Shown here one piece after another: positions 44,700 through 56,527 of a stretch of DNA of 64,000 bases. The DNA is from Gnetum montanum (taxonomy: Eukaryota > Streptophyta > Gnetopsida > Gnetales > Gnetaceae): contig MNCI01005417.1 of the NCBI GenBank assembly GCA_015680685.1, positions 112,979 through 176,978 of the forward strand, read 5' to 3'. The translations under genes were made by a program, and so were the position numbers. The notes beneath the pieces are model-generated. The model saw only the letters and a program-made list of their open reading frames with translations, was not told the DNA's origin and made no database searches. Numbering within the stretch: position 1 is the first letter of the stretch; every line of letters starts with the position of its first letter.

Positions 44700-45640
44700 G
44701 GCATATTTGTGGATCAATCCTAGTGAGTTTAGGATATGACCAAGCAAAGGCTATTGGCCATCTGTTAACCACTTTCAACAATTTCTCTTTTTATTCAAAA
44801 GAAACTTTAGCATTGATTATAACTAGCTTTCCATTTTTCAGAAATGCATATTCTAGGTCAGTAGTTAGAGTTTTTAACTCTAGGGGCTATTGTTTAAAAT
44901 TTTTAGGGATTTCCAACTCTTCCAAATAGGTATCATTATTTTCATCATCAAAGAGTTGGTAATGAACTTTCTCTAGTTTATCCATGCCTATAACATAGGC
45001 CCATGTCAAACTTTCAGTTAATTTCATGTAAATTGTGCTACTCTCAAAATTAGCTATTAGCCAATGGATGTCCTCTTGTTTTGTGGCTACTGCATACAGG
45101 CACCTTTGAATATCTACCTCATTTGCACTTTTCCTGCATGTAGAAATGGTTACTCTTTTCACGGACTAGATTTTATACATATGGTTGCACCCTATATCAC
45201 TATATGTGATGCTTGGAACTCATTTCTTCTTAATTTTTCTGAATGCATTTTCCTTGAAAATTTCCAAGGAAAGATCCTTGATGTCCATTCTTTCATCGAC
45301 AGTACTTAGCCATGCCCTTCCCATAATAATTGGAAAATATCTCTTGTGGTTCTTAACTTTGATTACTAGAAAATTGATAAGATAAGATCACCCACAGAAA
45401 GTGGTTATAATATCTTCTACCAGTCCCAATGGGACAATGATGGACTAGTTGGCTAATTATAATATAATATTGCTCTTCTTGAGAGGTAGTGGGTTCCAAG
45501 TAGTATACATCTAATGGGAAATTAGATTAATACTAGAACTTGAATCGAGAAGAGCTTTGCATGATTCGTTTCGAGAAATCTTTAAATAGATAAGGGGACT
45601 TCCATGATCAGCTAATTTCTTGGGAAGGTTGCTAGCCCAG
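44700..45640 (-). pseudogene. Protease and protease-RT linker of element D
   Basis: Linker ORF 44887-45162 (VDIQRCLYAVATKQEDIHWLIA) matches those of A and C. The protease (45165-45640) reads ALLDSSSSINLIS, i.e. DSS for DSG, and PIIMGRAWLSTVDERM near 45310. Several stops. All three Athila-type protease copies here differ at the residue after the catalytic DS, and only A retains glycine. Confidence 0.75.
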
Positions 45641-45649
45641 ATTTAATCA

Positions 45650-47979
45650 AATATGACATTAGTTAACATAACAGTGCAGATCTTGGAAAGCATTTAGTTT
45701 CAAGGGCTCTTGATTTGATGATTTGCAGAGGATGAGGAAGGAGCAGGGTGACCAATCACATGAGTTTGTGAGGGCTTAGGAGGGCTGTTGGATCGAAAAA
45801 ATCATTTTTTGTGAGATGTAGGTTCTAAACCACTCAGTTGATTAATTGGTTGTAGATTAACAGCCCTTGTAGAATTACATTATTGTGGCTAAGTTAGAAG
45901 CTTACCCTACATGGATGAAGCATGTGGTAGCTATGTTGAGGATGGAGGAACAGGTGCAGGCATGTGATGAGGGTATGGATGGAATATGGCATCCCTTCTA
46001 AGAGCTAGAGAATGAGTTTGATGATATTCAAGAGGGTGGTAGTGATGCTAGAAAGGAGAAATGTGACTGGAAGAGTCACGTGGAGACAAGGGTTGCTGAA
46101 CATAGTATGCATAAGGATCTATCTACCTGTAAGTGTACTGCTACCATGATGGTGGCATCCCCCATGACTNNNNNNNNNNNNNNNNNNNNNNNNNNNNNNN
46201 NNNNNNNNNNNNNNNNNNNNNNNNNNNNNNNNNNNNNNNNNNNNNNNNNNNNNNNNNNNNNNNNNNNNNNNNNNNNNNNNNNNNNNNNNNNNNNNNNNNN
46301 NNNNNNNNNNNNNNNNNNNNNNNNNNNNNNNNNNNNNNNNNNNNNNNNNNNNNNNNNNNNNNNNNNNNNNNNNNNNNNNNNNNNNNNNNNNNNNNNNNNN
46401 NNNNNNNNNNNNNNNNNNNNNNNNNNNNNNNNNNNNNNNNNNNNNNNNNNNNNNNNNNNNNNNNNNNNNNNNNNNNNNNNNNNNNNNNNNNNNNNNNNNN
46501 NNNNNNNNNNNNNNNNNNNNNNNNNNNNNNNNNNNNNNNNNNNNNNNNNNNNNNNNNNNNNNNNNNNNNNNNNNNNNNNNNNNNNNNNNNNNNNNNNNNN
46601 NNNNNNNNNNNNNNNNNNNNNNNNNNNNNNNNNNNNNNNNNNNNNNNNNNNNNNNNNNNNNNNNNNNNNNNNNNNNNNNNNNNNNNNNNNNNNNNNNGGA
46701 TCCTCTGTGTTTATGAGCGCAACCCATCTATGATGTGGTGAAGTTATTCCCATTTAGAGTAACCATGGCTAGGGAATTGTTGTAATAATGAATAATATCT
46801 ACCCATGGTGGCATCCAAGGGTTCATGTGTTTCTTGTTTCCAACCTTAGATTTTCCTTCATAGGTTTGACACTTAGGAGTATGTTTGATACTTGTCACTA
46901 AACAGTTTTAGCATTGTACTCCATCGATGGATTAATTTTGGTTCTAGAAATCGATACCAACTTTCTACTTCCTTGATTATTATTCTTGGAAATAGCTTAA
47001 GATTTTGCTAATAATTTTCAATATTTTGTAAGAAATAAGCATTGTGAAAGGCTTGTAGATGCATTTGAGGATCTGAGTTATATTCGCCTTCAAATCTAGG
47101 GATATTGTTCTTATCTAGCNGATTCATCTATTTTTCATATTGCTAGTAGAAATTCTAAGAGCCTCTACAATGTTGAGCATATTTTGAGTGGCTAGTAGAG
47201 GTTCATCATCATGATCACGATAACACTTGTGATGTCCTCTACCATTCCTTCATTCATGGTGATCTCTATAATTATCATTGTTGTCCTGCCACCTATGGTT
47301 CTTTTTAGATTCAAAGGAGGAAGCTCATCTTGATGAAGAGGGTGAAGAGGGAGGAGGGTTGCCACCACTGTGGTGTTTGCCACTTCCTATTCATTTATCA
47401 TGGCCATGATCCTTAGAGTGACCATTATTATGCTTGTCTAAGTTCTTACTTCAACTCCCTTTCTTAGAGCTCCCATGACCATGGGACTCACTGTTAGCAA
47501 AACCTAGATTGTTCACTAATTTAGGATTTGGGTTCAACTCTCCTTCACTAGAGTTAAGAGGTGGAGAGTCTACATGTTGAGAATCCTTATAAATAGGTTC
47601 CTCGTTATCCTTGATTTAGTAGGAATAAGGGGTTAGTGAATCATTTTCCCTTCATGGCTTCATGGTAATTTTTCTGTTGCTGATCTTGTTTGCATTATGT
47701 CTTAGTGGGACGATAGTCCTAAAAGTTATTATCTTCCACAACGTACTCTCCATGGAGCTTCTCGATGCCCAACCTTGTAAGAGTTTGGAGTAGCATCTTG
47801 GGAATAGATTGATTAGGTGATAATACAACATTCACTTCCATGTCTCACCACTACATTTATTCATCCTGATAGAGGACATAAGTGAAATTGGATACAAACT
47901 CATCAGCATGAGTGTACATCATTATGAATTTTTGTGGTACTATTGACTTAGAATCTTCTTGCTTATGAGAAGAAGACAT
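45650..47979 (-). pseudogene. Gag of element D (decayed, with an N gap)
   Basis: Starts with ATG at 47979 (MSSSHKQEDSK), followed by MMYTHADEFVSNFTYVLYQDE, which aligns with the gag N-termini of A and B. The gag core lies around 46700-47110 (compare A at 9420-9870), interrupted by stops. A single N is at 47120 and a long gap at 46170-46697 in the low-complexity C-terminal part. Confidence 0.75.
46170..46697. other. Assembly gap (N run) inside gag of element D
   Basis: 528 Ns. Lies at the same gag position as the gap at 8802-9402. Confidence 0.95.
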
Positions 47980-48120
47980 TTTTATTAGAAATAATTTCTT
48001 AGTGTTCTTGTAGTATAGTTTTGATTAATTATTATCATTTAACTTTGTCAAGTTCATTTCAATGATGTTGAGTAATTTTCATTAATCCTAGATTGATAGC
48101 GCATGGTATTAGCTAAAAAT

Positions 48121-48137
48121 CCCTAACACTGACACCA
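48121..48137 (-). other. Primer binding site of element D (tRNA-Asp type)
   Basis: TGGTGTCAGTGTTAGGG on the minus strand, one base inside the LTR; decayed form of TGGCGCCGTTGCCGGGG. Confidence 0.75.
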
Positions 48138-48138
48138 A

Positions 48139-48995
48139 TGATGAGCGGTCAGGTACCCCTACATCCAACCATACAAATCACTAAGGCATTCATGTGCAAT
48201 CCAATCAAATTTTTTGGATTTCTAGTATTTTCATACATAGGATTCATTCTAGAAGGTGAATTTAATCATGGAACGGTCATTGTCTTTCCAATTACACTTG
48301 TGAAGCTTAGTTGTATGGTTAAGTGTAATTGAGGCACATGATTTTTATTATTTTATATTTTGTTCGCCTAAGGTTGGTAATAGATTGAGAATAAATTGAT
48401 TAACTAATTTAACTAATTTAATTGCTAATTAATAACTAACTATCCTAACATAAGCATATGGTCCCACTTTTTGTACACATCCTAAACACATACAACACTA
48501 CTAAGAGACTAAGCGTTAAGTGCTACCAGGATTACCAAGTGTTATACATATGCTCAAAGTGATCGTACTTATGTGGGCTAGTATATTTAGCTTAATTAAT
48601 TACTTAAAGTCTTAATCATTATAACATAATTAATTTCTTAATTAATGAAATAATAAATGCATAAATAAATCATTAAGCTAGTCTAAGTACTACACGGTTT
48701 ATCAAAAAGCTCATCTTTATTCCTGCACATGCTACAATGCTAAGGTACAATAGTGCTCGAATAAAGATTCGTACACTCATTGACTCCTACAATGGGCACT
48801 TAGAAAAATATAATATCTCTTACAAAAACAAACTAACCTCCATTAACACGAATGGGGTGATGTATTTATAGACCTACTAGGATTCCATGTTGATGGGTAC
48901 ACATCAACATGGGAAATCATACATCAATGGGATCCCGTCGATAGGGTTGCATCGATGGCATCCTGATGACATGGCTGATCAAAGACACTTCATCA
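48139..48995 (-). mobile_element. 5' LTR of element D
   Basis: 857 bp, TGATGAAG...CTCATCA on the minus strand, then the ATAAG target duplication at 48996-49000. A TATTTATAG promoter-like motif lies near 48863-48871, and an AATAAAGATGAGC poly(A)-like motif near 48710-48722. Confidence 0.88.
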
Positions 48996-49000
48996 ATAAG

Positions 49001-50203
49001 GTAAAATTTGATATCATCATACCACTCCTTGGGAGGAGCGATATGAACGAAGGCCATAAAGATATTCTTAGTGTTTTGTGTGATGGAAGTAGCACAGTTC
49101 ATGATTAAGATGGACAACTTGCTAAACACATCTAGTGTCACATTAAGGGCTAATGTTGTAATTACATCAGCTATGGCATTTTCATTTTGAGGTATGAGTT
49201 GGATATCAATGTCTATGAATTGTTATAACAATTTCTTCCCTAGGTCAGAGTAAGATTGTGAGTGCTTAGCTTTTCATGCATAGACTTTAGTAAATTTGTT
49301 AACCATGAGTTGTGAATTGCCTTTGATTACTAAACATCTAATTCCTAGGTCATGAGCAACAATCATTCCTTTGATCAAACCTTCATACTCTGTTATGTTG
49401 TTGGTACATGGAAACCAAAAACGATAGGTGAAGGATTGGATCTCACTAGATGGGAATGTTATGATGGTAGTAGCACTTGCCCCATGGGCAATTGAAGTTC
49501 TGTCAAAGTGCATGAATACCTCATAACCCTCGAGTACTTGGCTAACTACATTAATGTGTTCATCAGGGAAAACAAGATTTATGGCTACTTGGTCATTAAT
49601 AGGTGAAACTATGAGTTGTATGGCTATAGCTTAACCTTTTGTTAAGGACTGAGAGAAATAATGAAGGTTGCATTCTGTGGTTATGGATTTCTATTGGTAG
49701 ATGTTCATCATTATGGCTTTGAGTATGTTATCCTTGCAAATGATGNCTTTCTATTGGTAGATGTTCATCATTATGGCTTTGAGTATGTTATCCTTGCAAA
49801 TGATGTTGACTTGGCTTTTGAAGAAGTAGTATCTTCATTTCTTCAAAGAGAAGACTAGTACTAAATAGTACTTATCCACCTCAGTGTAGTGGGCCTTGTG
49901 AGCAACTAATGTGTGGCTAAGGTAGTATATAACCATTTATGCTTCGTCATCACATTTCTAACAAAGTAGAGAGGAAATGGATGTATTAGAGATGGTAAGA
50001 TAAATGTAAAATGGTTTACCCTCTTACAGAGGATAGAATGTTAGCAATTATGTTAATGCTCGCTTAAGGTTTTCAAAGGTCTTTTGGCATTGAGCCACCC
50101 ACTCATAGTGAACTCCTTTCTTAAGTAAGTATTGCATGGGTTGTAGCCTATCCGTAAACCTAGCGATAAATCTATGAATAAAGTATAATTTTATTTGTAA
50201 TCC
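49001..50203 (-). pseudogene. RNase H, second RNase H and connection of element E
   Basis: Downstream of RT: LQPMQYLLKKG, WVAQCQKTFENLKRAL, then YYLVLVFSLKK and SQVNIICKDNILKAI (Gypsy RNase H). The archaeal-type RNase H (49274-49513) has MHFDRTSIAHGASATTIITF, NNITEYEGLIKGM and VIKGNSQLM; the last D of the usual GDS is N here. After it, ENAIADVITTLAL and PKEWYDDIKFYL run to 49001, where D is inserted. The stretch 49688-49805 contains a 58-bp exact tandem copy split by a single N at 49746, probably artificial. Confidence 0.88.
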
Positions 50204-51330
50204 CTAAAGCTCTTTAAGGTTGGTAGGTGCTACTAATTTAGATATGGCCTTAACCTTATCATGATTGACGTGTATCCTTGCTTTGGAGACTACAAAACCA
50301 ATAATCTTATTGGTCTTGACACCAAAGACACACTTCTTAGGATTGAACCTAAGCTCATATTTGAGGCATTGTTTAAGCACAAGATTTAGGTCATTAGCAT
50401 GTTCATGGACCATCTTGGACTTAATGGCTATGTCATCTACATAATCATTAAGCAAACCTAGCATGTAATCACTGAATATATAGGTCATAGCTCTCTGGTC
50501 TATTGCTTTGCCATTCTTAAGGCCAAAGGGCATCATGGTATATCAAAATGTTCCCCATGGGATTATAAAGATTATGCTAAGTTGGTGCTCTAGGTTGATC
50601 CTAATTTGGTTATATCCTAAGAATCCATCCATAAAAGACAAGAAGGCATGTCCGGTTGTAGTATTGATAAGTTGATCAATACTAGGCAAAGGGAAGTCAT
50701 CCCTGATAGTCTCTTTATTTAGATCTTGAAAATCGATGCAAATATGGTTGCTCCCATTTTTTTAAGGAACTAACACTACGTTGGATACCCATTATGCATA
50801 GCCAATAGCCCTAATGAAACTAGCTTGGTAGAGCTTTCATATTTCATCACGAACTACTAAGGCTAAATCAGGTCTAATTTTGCACACGTTTTGCTTAATT
50901 GGTCTAATGGTAGGATCTAGTATGATGTTGTGCTACACTAGACATGAGTTTAGGCTTGACATATCTTCATATAACTAGGTAAATACATTAATGTTGCTCT
51001 GTAAGACCTTGGTGATGTCTTGAGCACATTGAGGCTTCAATGTGGAACTTAGCTTAAGGGTTTTCTTGCTCATCATTGTGTGTTGTGACACGAACCTCAG
51101 CTAGAGAGTCTTCTGTTATGTCTCCTGCTTCTAAGTCAATGGTTTTGAAAATAATTTTAGGCCACTCTAGATGTTTTTTTATTGAGGCTATGTGGTCTAC
51201 AAGACTCTCAAGCTCAAGATCTAGGCAATTGGGGTTGATACAATATTCAACATCACTGTGAGGTCCATGTAGACACACAGGTAAATTGATTTGCTCCCAG
51301 GTGCTCATACTTTGATCCTAGATGTCAACC
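50204..51330 (-). pseudogene. Reverse transcriptase of element E
   Basis: From 51308: STWEQINLPVCLHGPHSD, ESLVDHIASIKKHLEWPKI, then KPQCAQDI, PIKQNVCKIRPDLALVVRDEI, ICIDFQDLNKETIRDDFPLPSIDQLI, FLSFMDGFLGYNQIRIN, MMPFGLKNG and NDYVDDIAIKSK with an intact YVDD. The 50204-50536 part is open for 110 codons through NPKKCVFGVKTNKIIGFVVS. It aligns with the G RT along its length but keeps fewer stops. Tat-type, minus strand. Confidence 0.9.
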
Positions 51331-51979
51331 AAAATCATATTAAGTGGAACTTAGGTAAACATGAATAAATAATGCTAAAATTCTATAAAATTATGCAAAC
51401 ACATAAATTTAATGCAATCAAGACCATCCAAGATCATCAATGAGGTAAGTACAATTCAACAAAGTGTAATAAAGGCCAACAAAGGTCAAGTAAAGGTCAA
51501 ATCAATGGAAACATAAGAAATAAGGCTACACATGGTCAATAAAGGCCATGATTTTGCTAGTTTTAGGCCCTAGCTAGCCATGATGTCAGTTTTAGGCCTT
51601 AGTAGGCCATGGTCATATGATGTCAAATGGTGGTCAAGGAAGGTCAAACCCCACTATTTGATTCCACTTAAAAGCCAAAAAGGTAAATAAATCTATAACA
51701 AGGCAAATAAAAAACACATAAGGTTGTATAAAGGCCATAGAAGGTCAACAAGGTTAACTAGGAAACATAAGTTCAAAAACAAGCTAAAACATTACATAAT
51801 AAGGAAAAAATCAAGCAAATAGGCTATATATGGTAAAATTTGGCTAATATAGGTAAAAACTTATTAGGTATTTTTAGGCCTTAGTGTGCCATGTTTTGAG
51901 GCTACTAGGCTATTAGGTGAGTTCAGGCATTAATTAGGGTAATTTTTGGGCTATTTGAACCTCAAAATCAAGTGTTTTA
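51331..51979 (-). other. Spacer upstream of the E RT, with AAAGGTCAA and TTTTAGGCC repeats
   Basis: Low-complexity text such as AAGGCCAACAAAGGTCAAG recurs, and CTAGTTTTAGGCCCTAG / CAGTTTTAGGCCTTAG units at 51540-51620 and 51885-51915 belong to the same family as the post-pol repeats of E and G. No coding frame. Confidence 0.5.
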
Positions 51980-54900
51980 AGGCTTCCACACTAGGCTTAG
52001 TGTGGAAACAAGGACCCTCAGTGTGGAAACCAAGGGAAATAGTTTTGGGGTGCATAGATGTCCAAAATTAAGGTTCCAGGACCTTCCCAAGGTAGTGCAA
52101 GGTCAGATCCATCAAAATTAGGCACTTTGGAGGTTTGTAAAGGCAAAAAAGAAAGTTCTAGAGCCTTTCTCCCTATTTCCACATTAGCCAGCATGTAAGA
52201 AAGAGGGCTTAGCATGGAAAAACAAAATTCAATCCAAAGTGGGATAAAAAATGGTCAAACAAGTAGTCAACACCTAGATATGGAGGCTGTGAATCTCCTA
52301 GCTTCATTTTGAGGCAATTTGAGTTAATTTTAAGTGTCAAAACATGTTGAAATGTCTTCCCCCCATTTTTCCACGATGAGCATAGTACCCTTAACATGGA
52401 AGAATGGGGGGACACTTATTTTGTAAAATCAGGATGGTTTAGAAGCACTTTTTCTTGGTTTATAGGCTCATAGGGCTATATAATTTTATTCTACAAGTTT
52501 CTGGCTAATTTGTTATGCATTTGAATTCTATTTAAGGGAAAATAAGGTCTTTCCCCCCCTATTTCCATGCTTGGGGAGTTATTATAGCATGGAAGAATGG
52601 GGGGAATGAATTTTGAAGGTTGAAATGAGGTTAGACAAGCAAAATCTTGGGGCCATGAGGTCTTAGGCATCTTTAGTGTAGATCTTTCTGAGAGTGTCAT
52701 CTTGTCACCAAAAGTGGAAAAGTAGTGCTTACTCCTTATTTTCATGCTAGGGAAGTTACTATAGCATGGAAGAATCAAGAATCCTATATCTAGGCCAATT
52801 CATATCATAATCAATTGCACATGTTACCCCTTGGAGTTGCTGAGGCCAAGGGCTATGGATCCATGTTAAAATTTAGCTATTTTGAGCATCCCTAAGTGGT
52901 TTTTAGCTTCCCCCTTTTTTCCCATGTTGGGGATGGAGAACTTAGCATGGAAAACTAGGGGGAACTACATTTTGACAGCCTAGGATTAGTCTTGTAAAGC
53001 TTAAGGGCTCCAATGGTTGCTACCTGGGTTCTAGAGTGCATGAAAGGTCATTTAATGTCATTCCAAGATGTTTAGGAGTTCCAACAAAGTTCAGCCTTGA
53101 GTTTCCACATTAGGGATACTATTCTTAGCATGGAAAATGGATAGTCAACATGTAAGAATCATGCATCTTATATCTAGACTAATTTAAACCTCAATCAACT
53201 GTGCATGTCAACCTTTGCAGCTACCGAGGTTTAGGACTAGGTTTTCATGTCAAGTTTTGGTAGTTTTGGTATGTCTAAGAATTTTTTGGGCTTCCCCCCT
53301 TTTTTCACACTAGGAATGGAATGCATAGCATGGAAAATAAGGGGAAATCATTTTTTAACCTTTTGACATCAAGTTCTTAAACTTTGAAGGCTATAGAGGA
53401 TGTCAGCAAGGTCCTAGAGAACATGTAAGTTTAGTTAATGTTGTTCTAAGGTATTTATGGATCCCAAATGAGTCCCCCTCCCCCCTTAATTTCCATGCTA
53501 GGTAGCATGGATGGGGGAATCCCCAGCATGGGAACATCATACAACTTAGATCTAGCCCAGTTTTAACTTCAATTGAGCATGCATGTGTGCTTTTGGGTTG
53601 TCAATGTCGAGGGTTAGGGTTTGGAGACAAAACCACTCAATTTGGAAGTTTTCTAGGTAGGTTTTAAGCTTTCCCATATTTTTCCATGTTGGGGATGGTA
53701 TGCCCAACATGGAAAACTATGGGGGGAGGGGGAATAGATTTTTACCCTTTTGCATCATTTTTGGCCATGCATATATGTCTTCGAGGTTGCTAGTGATGAT
53801 TATAAATGCTTGGTGTCAAAATTTCATTGTTTCAAAGGTTGATGATTAGATTTTGATGTTTCCCCCATTTTTCTATGTTGGGGCTTTCATGCTTAGTGTG
53901 GAAAACTGGGGGAAAATATTTTTGGTCATTTGTGATCACTTTTTGTCATGCATGTAAGCTTTTAGGGTTGCTAGTGTCGATTGCTGACATCTGATGTTGA
54001 AATTTGGTTATTTCAAGGATCATTAGGTAATTCTTAGGTTTTCCCCCTATTTTTCACACTAGGGTTTTCATGATTTTCATGGAAAATTGGGAGGATGGCT
54101 TTTTATCTTTTTATGATCAATTTGGCTATTCATAAGTGTCAATAGGATTATTGGTATTGGTCATCAGTGTCTAAGGTCAAAATTAGGCTTTCCCTCTTTC
54201 ATCCACTCCAAGGGTAGGAAGCTTAGCATGGAAGAGGTCTCCCCTAATCAAGAAATTTAGATCTCGGCTAGATCAATAATCAATTGACCATGCATGTCAA
54301 CTTCCAGGGTTGCTGGTGTTGAAGGTTAATGCTTGGTGTCAAGATCCATTAGGTTGGAGACTTCTAAGTGTCTTACATAGTCTCCTCCCTTTTTGGCATG
54401 CTGGGCATGGTGGCCCCTATTTGTATGAGAGGGGGATGATAGTTTTGTGCCATATTTGACCACTCATAGGCTTTCGGAAGCTCTAGAGGGTTCTAGCAAG
54501 GTCTAGGGGTCACCGAGCTTTGAAAAATAGCTACTTGATAGTCAATTTAAGTTATTTTTGGCTTCTCTCCATTCATCCACATTGAGGGTGAGTTTCCCAC
54601 TATGCATGAAGCCTCCCCCAGCATAGAAACACCATATCCTTAAGTTTCAACTAGTTTCAATTGGTTTCAACTAGGATTGGTGAGATTCTAGGGCTACCAG
54701 AGATGCTTGGAGAAGGTACTCAATCATGTGGGATCCATTTTAAGGTCAAACTTGGGCTAGATGGGTGTTTGGGGGGCGGGAGGAGGGTAAGAGTGGATGT
54801 TACTCCATTCTTCCATGTTGGTCACTGTTGCCACAACATGGAAATCCATTGTATCTGGCTTTATTCATGTTTCATCCACTTTTGGGAACCAGGGGTTGAA

Positions 54901-55030
54901 AAAGGACAGGTTTTGGTTACTAAAAATAGTAAAATAGTTGTATTTGAATGAATTTTCAAAATGGGAGACATGATTCCATGCTAGGCATGGTATTCTTAGT
55001 GTGGATGCATGGGGGTTAAGGTTTCCATAA
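51980..55030. repeat. About 16 diverged tandem units of about 190 bp, each with a hairpin
   Basis: Each unit contains an inverted repeat whose arms are, by eye, CCCCCCATTTTTCCATGCT and its complement, with a 10-20 nt loop (GGGGATGGTATGCTT type). Hairpins centre near 52180, 52390, 52580, 52755, 52935, 53125, 53320, 53505, 53690, 53890, 54075, 54215, 54410, 54590, 54825 and 54990. Between them recur ATCTAGGCTAATT, CAATTGACCATGCATGTCAA, GGGTTGCTAGTGTCGA and GCTTGGTGTCAAAATT. No coding frame. Arms have often diverged together, keeping the pairing. Confidence 0.8.
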
Positions 55031-56527
55031 TGTTTTAAGTGTCAAATTAGAAAAAAGCTCAATGTTGATGTAATTTTTGGTCAAGAGGGAAGGTGTAGGG
55101 TGGGTTCTAGAAATTTAAAATTTTGAAAAGTGAAGTTGTTTCCTACCCAAAACCAACATGGACTAGACTTTTCCCCTTTTGTACTTCAGTGCACCTAGAG
55201 TTATGGTGCACTAAATTAGCAGCTAGCATTTCAAGGTGCACATTTAAGTTTTAGATGAGTTTTATATGTCAAATTTTGCAAGTTTTGATCACAATTGTCA
55301 TTCTACAACAATAGCACATTGGAGGAGAGCTCTGGTAGACATTCTTGTGGTAGTAGCAACCAATTTTTAGCATGGAAACCTTTCATATTCCTCATAGTCA
55401 AGGTTAATCTCCCATCCTTCTCAGTTTTTAGTCATTCCCAACATTGAGCTAACCATGACACCAAAGAAATGAGAGGAAAAGAGTCAAAACCCTATGATCT
55501 AGAAGGTGGATGAATGTTCTTGGGAGCTAGAAAATGTACCTAGGCCCATCTCCTTCTAAGCTTCTTCTATTGCTACTCCTAATTATGCAATTCTACCTAT
55601 TTTTGCCTTTGTTTTCTATGGTTTTTCTAGTTTTATTTTCAATGTGTTGGAGCCATTTTTTCCAGATCTACTCAAGTGGATGGAATAAAATGAAATTTTT
55701 ATGAAATTCCATCTCCTATTTTGGCCATTTCCACACAAATCCATGGTTGTTTTGTTGCTTTTGCTTTAGTAGATTTGATTTTGAAAATAGGGCTTGCTAT
55801 TTCATGCTTTTTTCCCAAAATTTTAGGGTATGGATTATTTTTTAGATCTAGGCCTTAATATTTGTTAAAATTAAATTTCAACAAAATTCCACTCCATTAT
55901 TTTGATGTAAATTTTAATGGGTTTCAATGGTTTTGACTATTTCAACTATTTCCATGGCTATATGAAATCTAGGTTTTGATGTTTTGGCATGAAAAAGTAA
56001 GAAATTTTGTATATTTTTTCTTGGGAGAATGGCTAATATTTGTAAAATTAAATGTTATGGGTTTTTAGCCCTTCTGTTATACTTTCTAAGGGATATTTTC
56101 TTGTTTAATTTGGATTCATAATGATGAAGTTATGGCTATTTTCCTAACATTGCACAGTTAGGTTATTTGTGCAGCTTTTGTAATTTTATGTAATTTTGCA
56201 AATTTTTTCTAAGAAAATAGCAAATGTTTTCTAGTTATTTTTTAGGACACTTTAGCTTCAGCTTTCTAATAGAGGTGGAATCACTTTGATTGAACTTAAC
56301 AAAATTTCTATGAATTTTTTACTAAACATGTGTGGTAAGGATGTTTATGCCATTTCTAGATTATTATCTAAATTGACAAATTTTCTTACATAAAAAGTGA
56401 ATGTCTTGAATTTTTTCTAAGCATGGGTGTGTAGGGATTGATTTAAGCTTTCAAATGATGGTGGAATCACTTTGTTTGGAGCTCAAACAATTTTTTGATG
56501 AATTTTTTACCAACCCTACGTGAAAAG
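55031..56527. other. AT-rich spacer with weak internal repetition
   Basis: No gene seen. Phrases such as AAATTTTTATGAAATTCCA and TTTCAACAAAATTCCACTCC (55690, 55870) and TGGTGGAATCACTTTG / GAGGTGGAATCACTTTG (56273, 56468) recur, suggesting old duplications. It leads into the antisense gene at 56528. Confidence 0.45.

Larger units (their letters stand above)
36547..48995 (-). mobile_element. Athila-type Ty3/Gypsy element D, nested in E
   Basis: 12.45 kb, minus strand, flanked by a perfect target duplication ATAAG (36542-36546 and 48996-49000). Order along the minus strand: 5' LTR 48139-48995, primer site 48121-48137, gag from 47979, protease, RT, RNase H, integrase to about 42060, non-coding 3' region to about 40590, an additional ORF (39900-37105), and a truncated 3' LTR 36547-37104. 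All ORFs are interrupted. The insertion interrupts E between its second RNase H and integrase. By eye roughly one base in six differs between the LTRs, so D is old and E older. Confidence 0.92.

Noticed and set aside
46076-46753. Four ORFs of about 200 codons across the second N run
   Set aside because: Same artefact; the real sequence is gag of element D.
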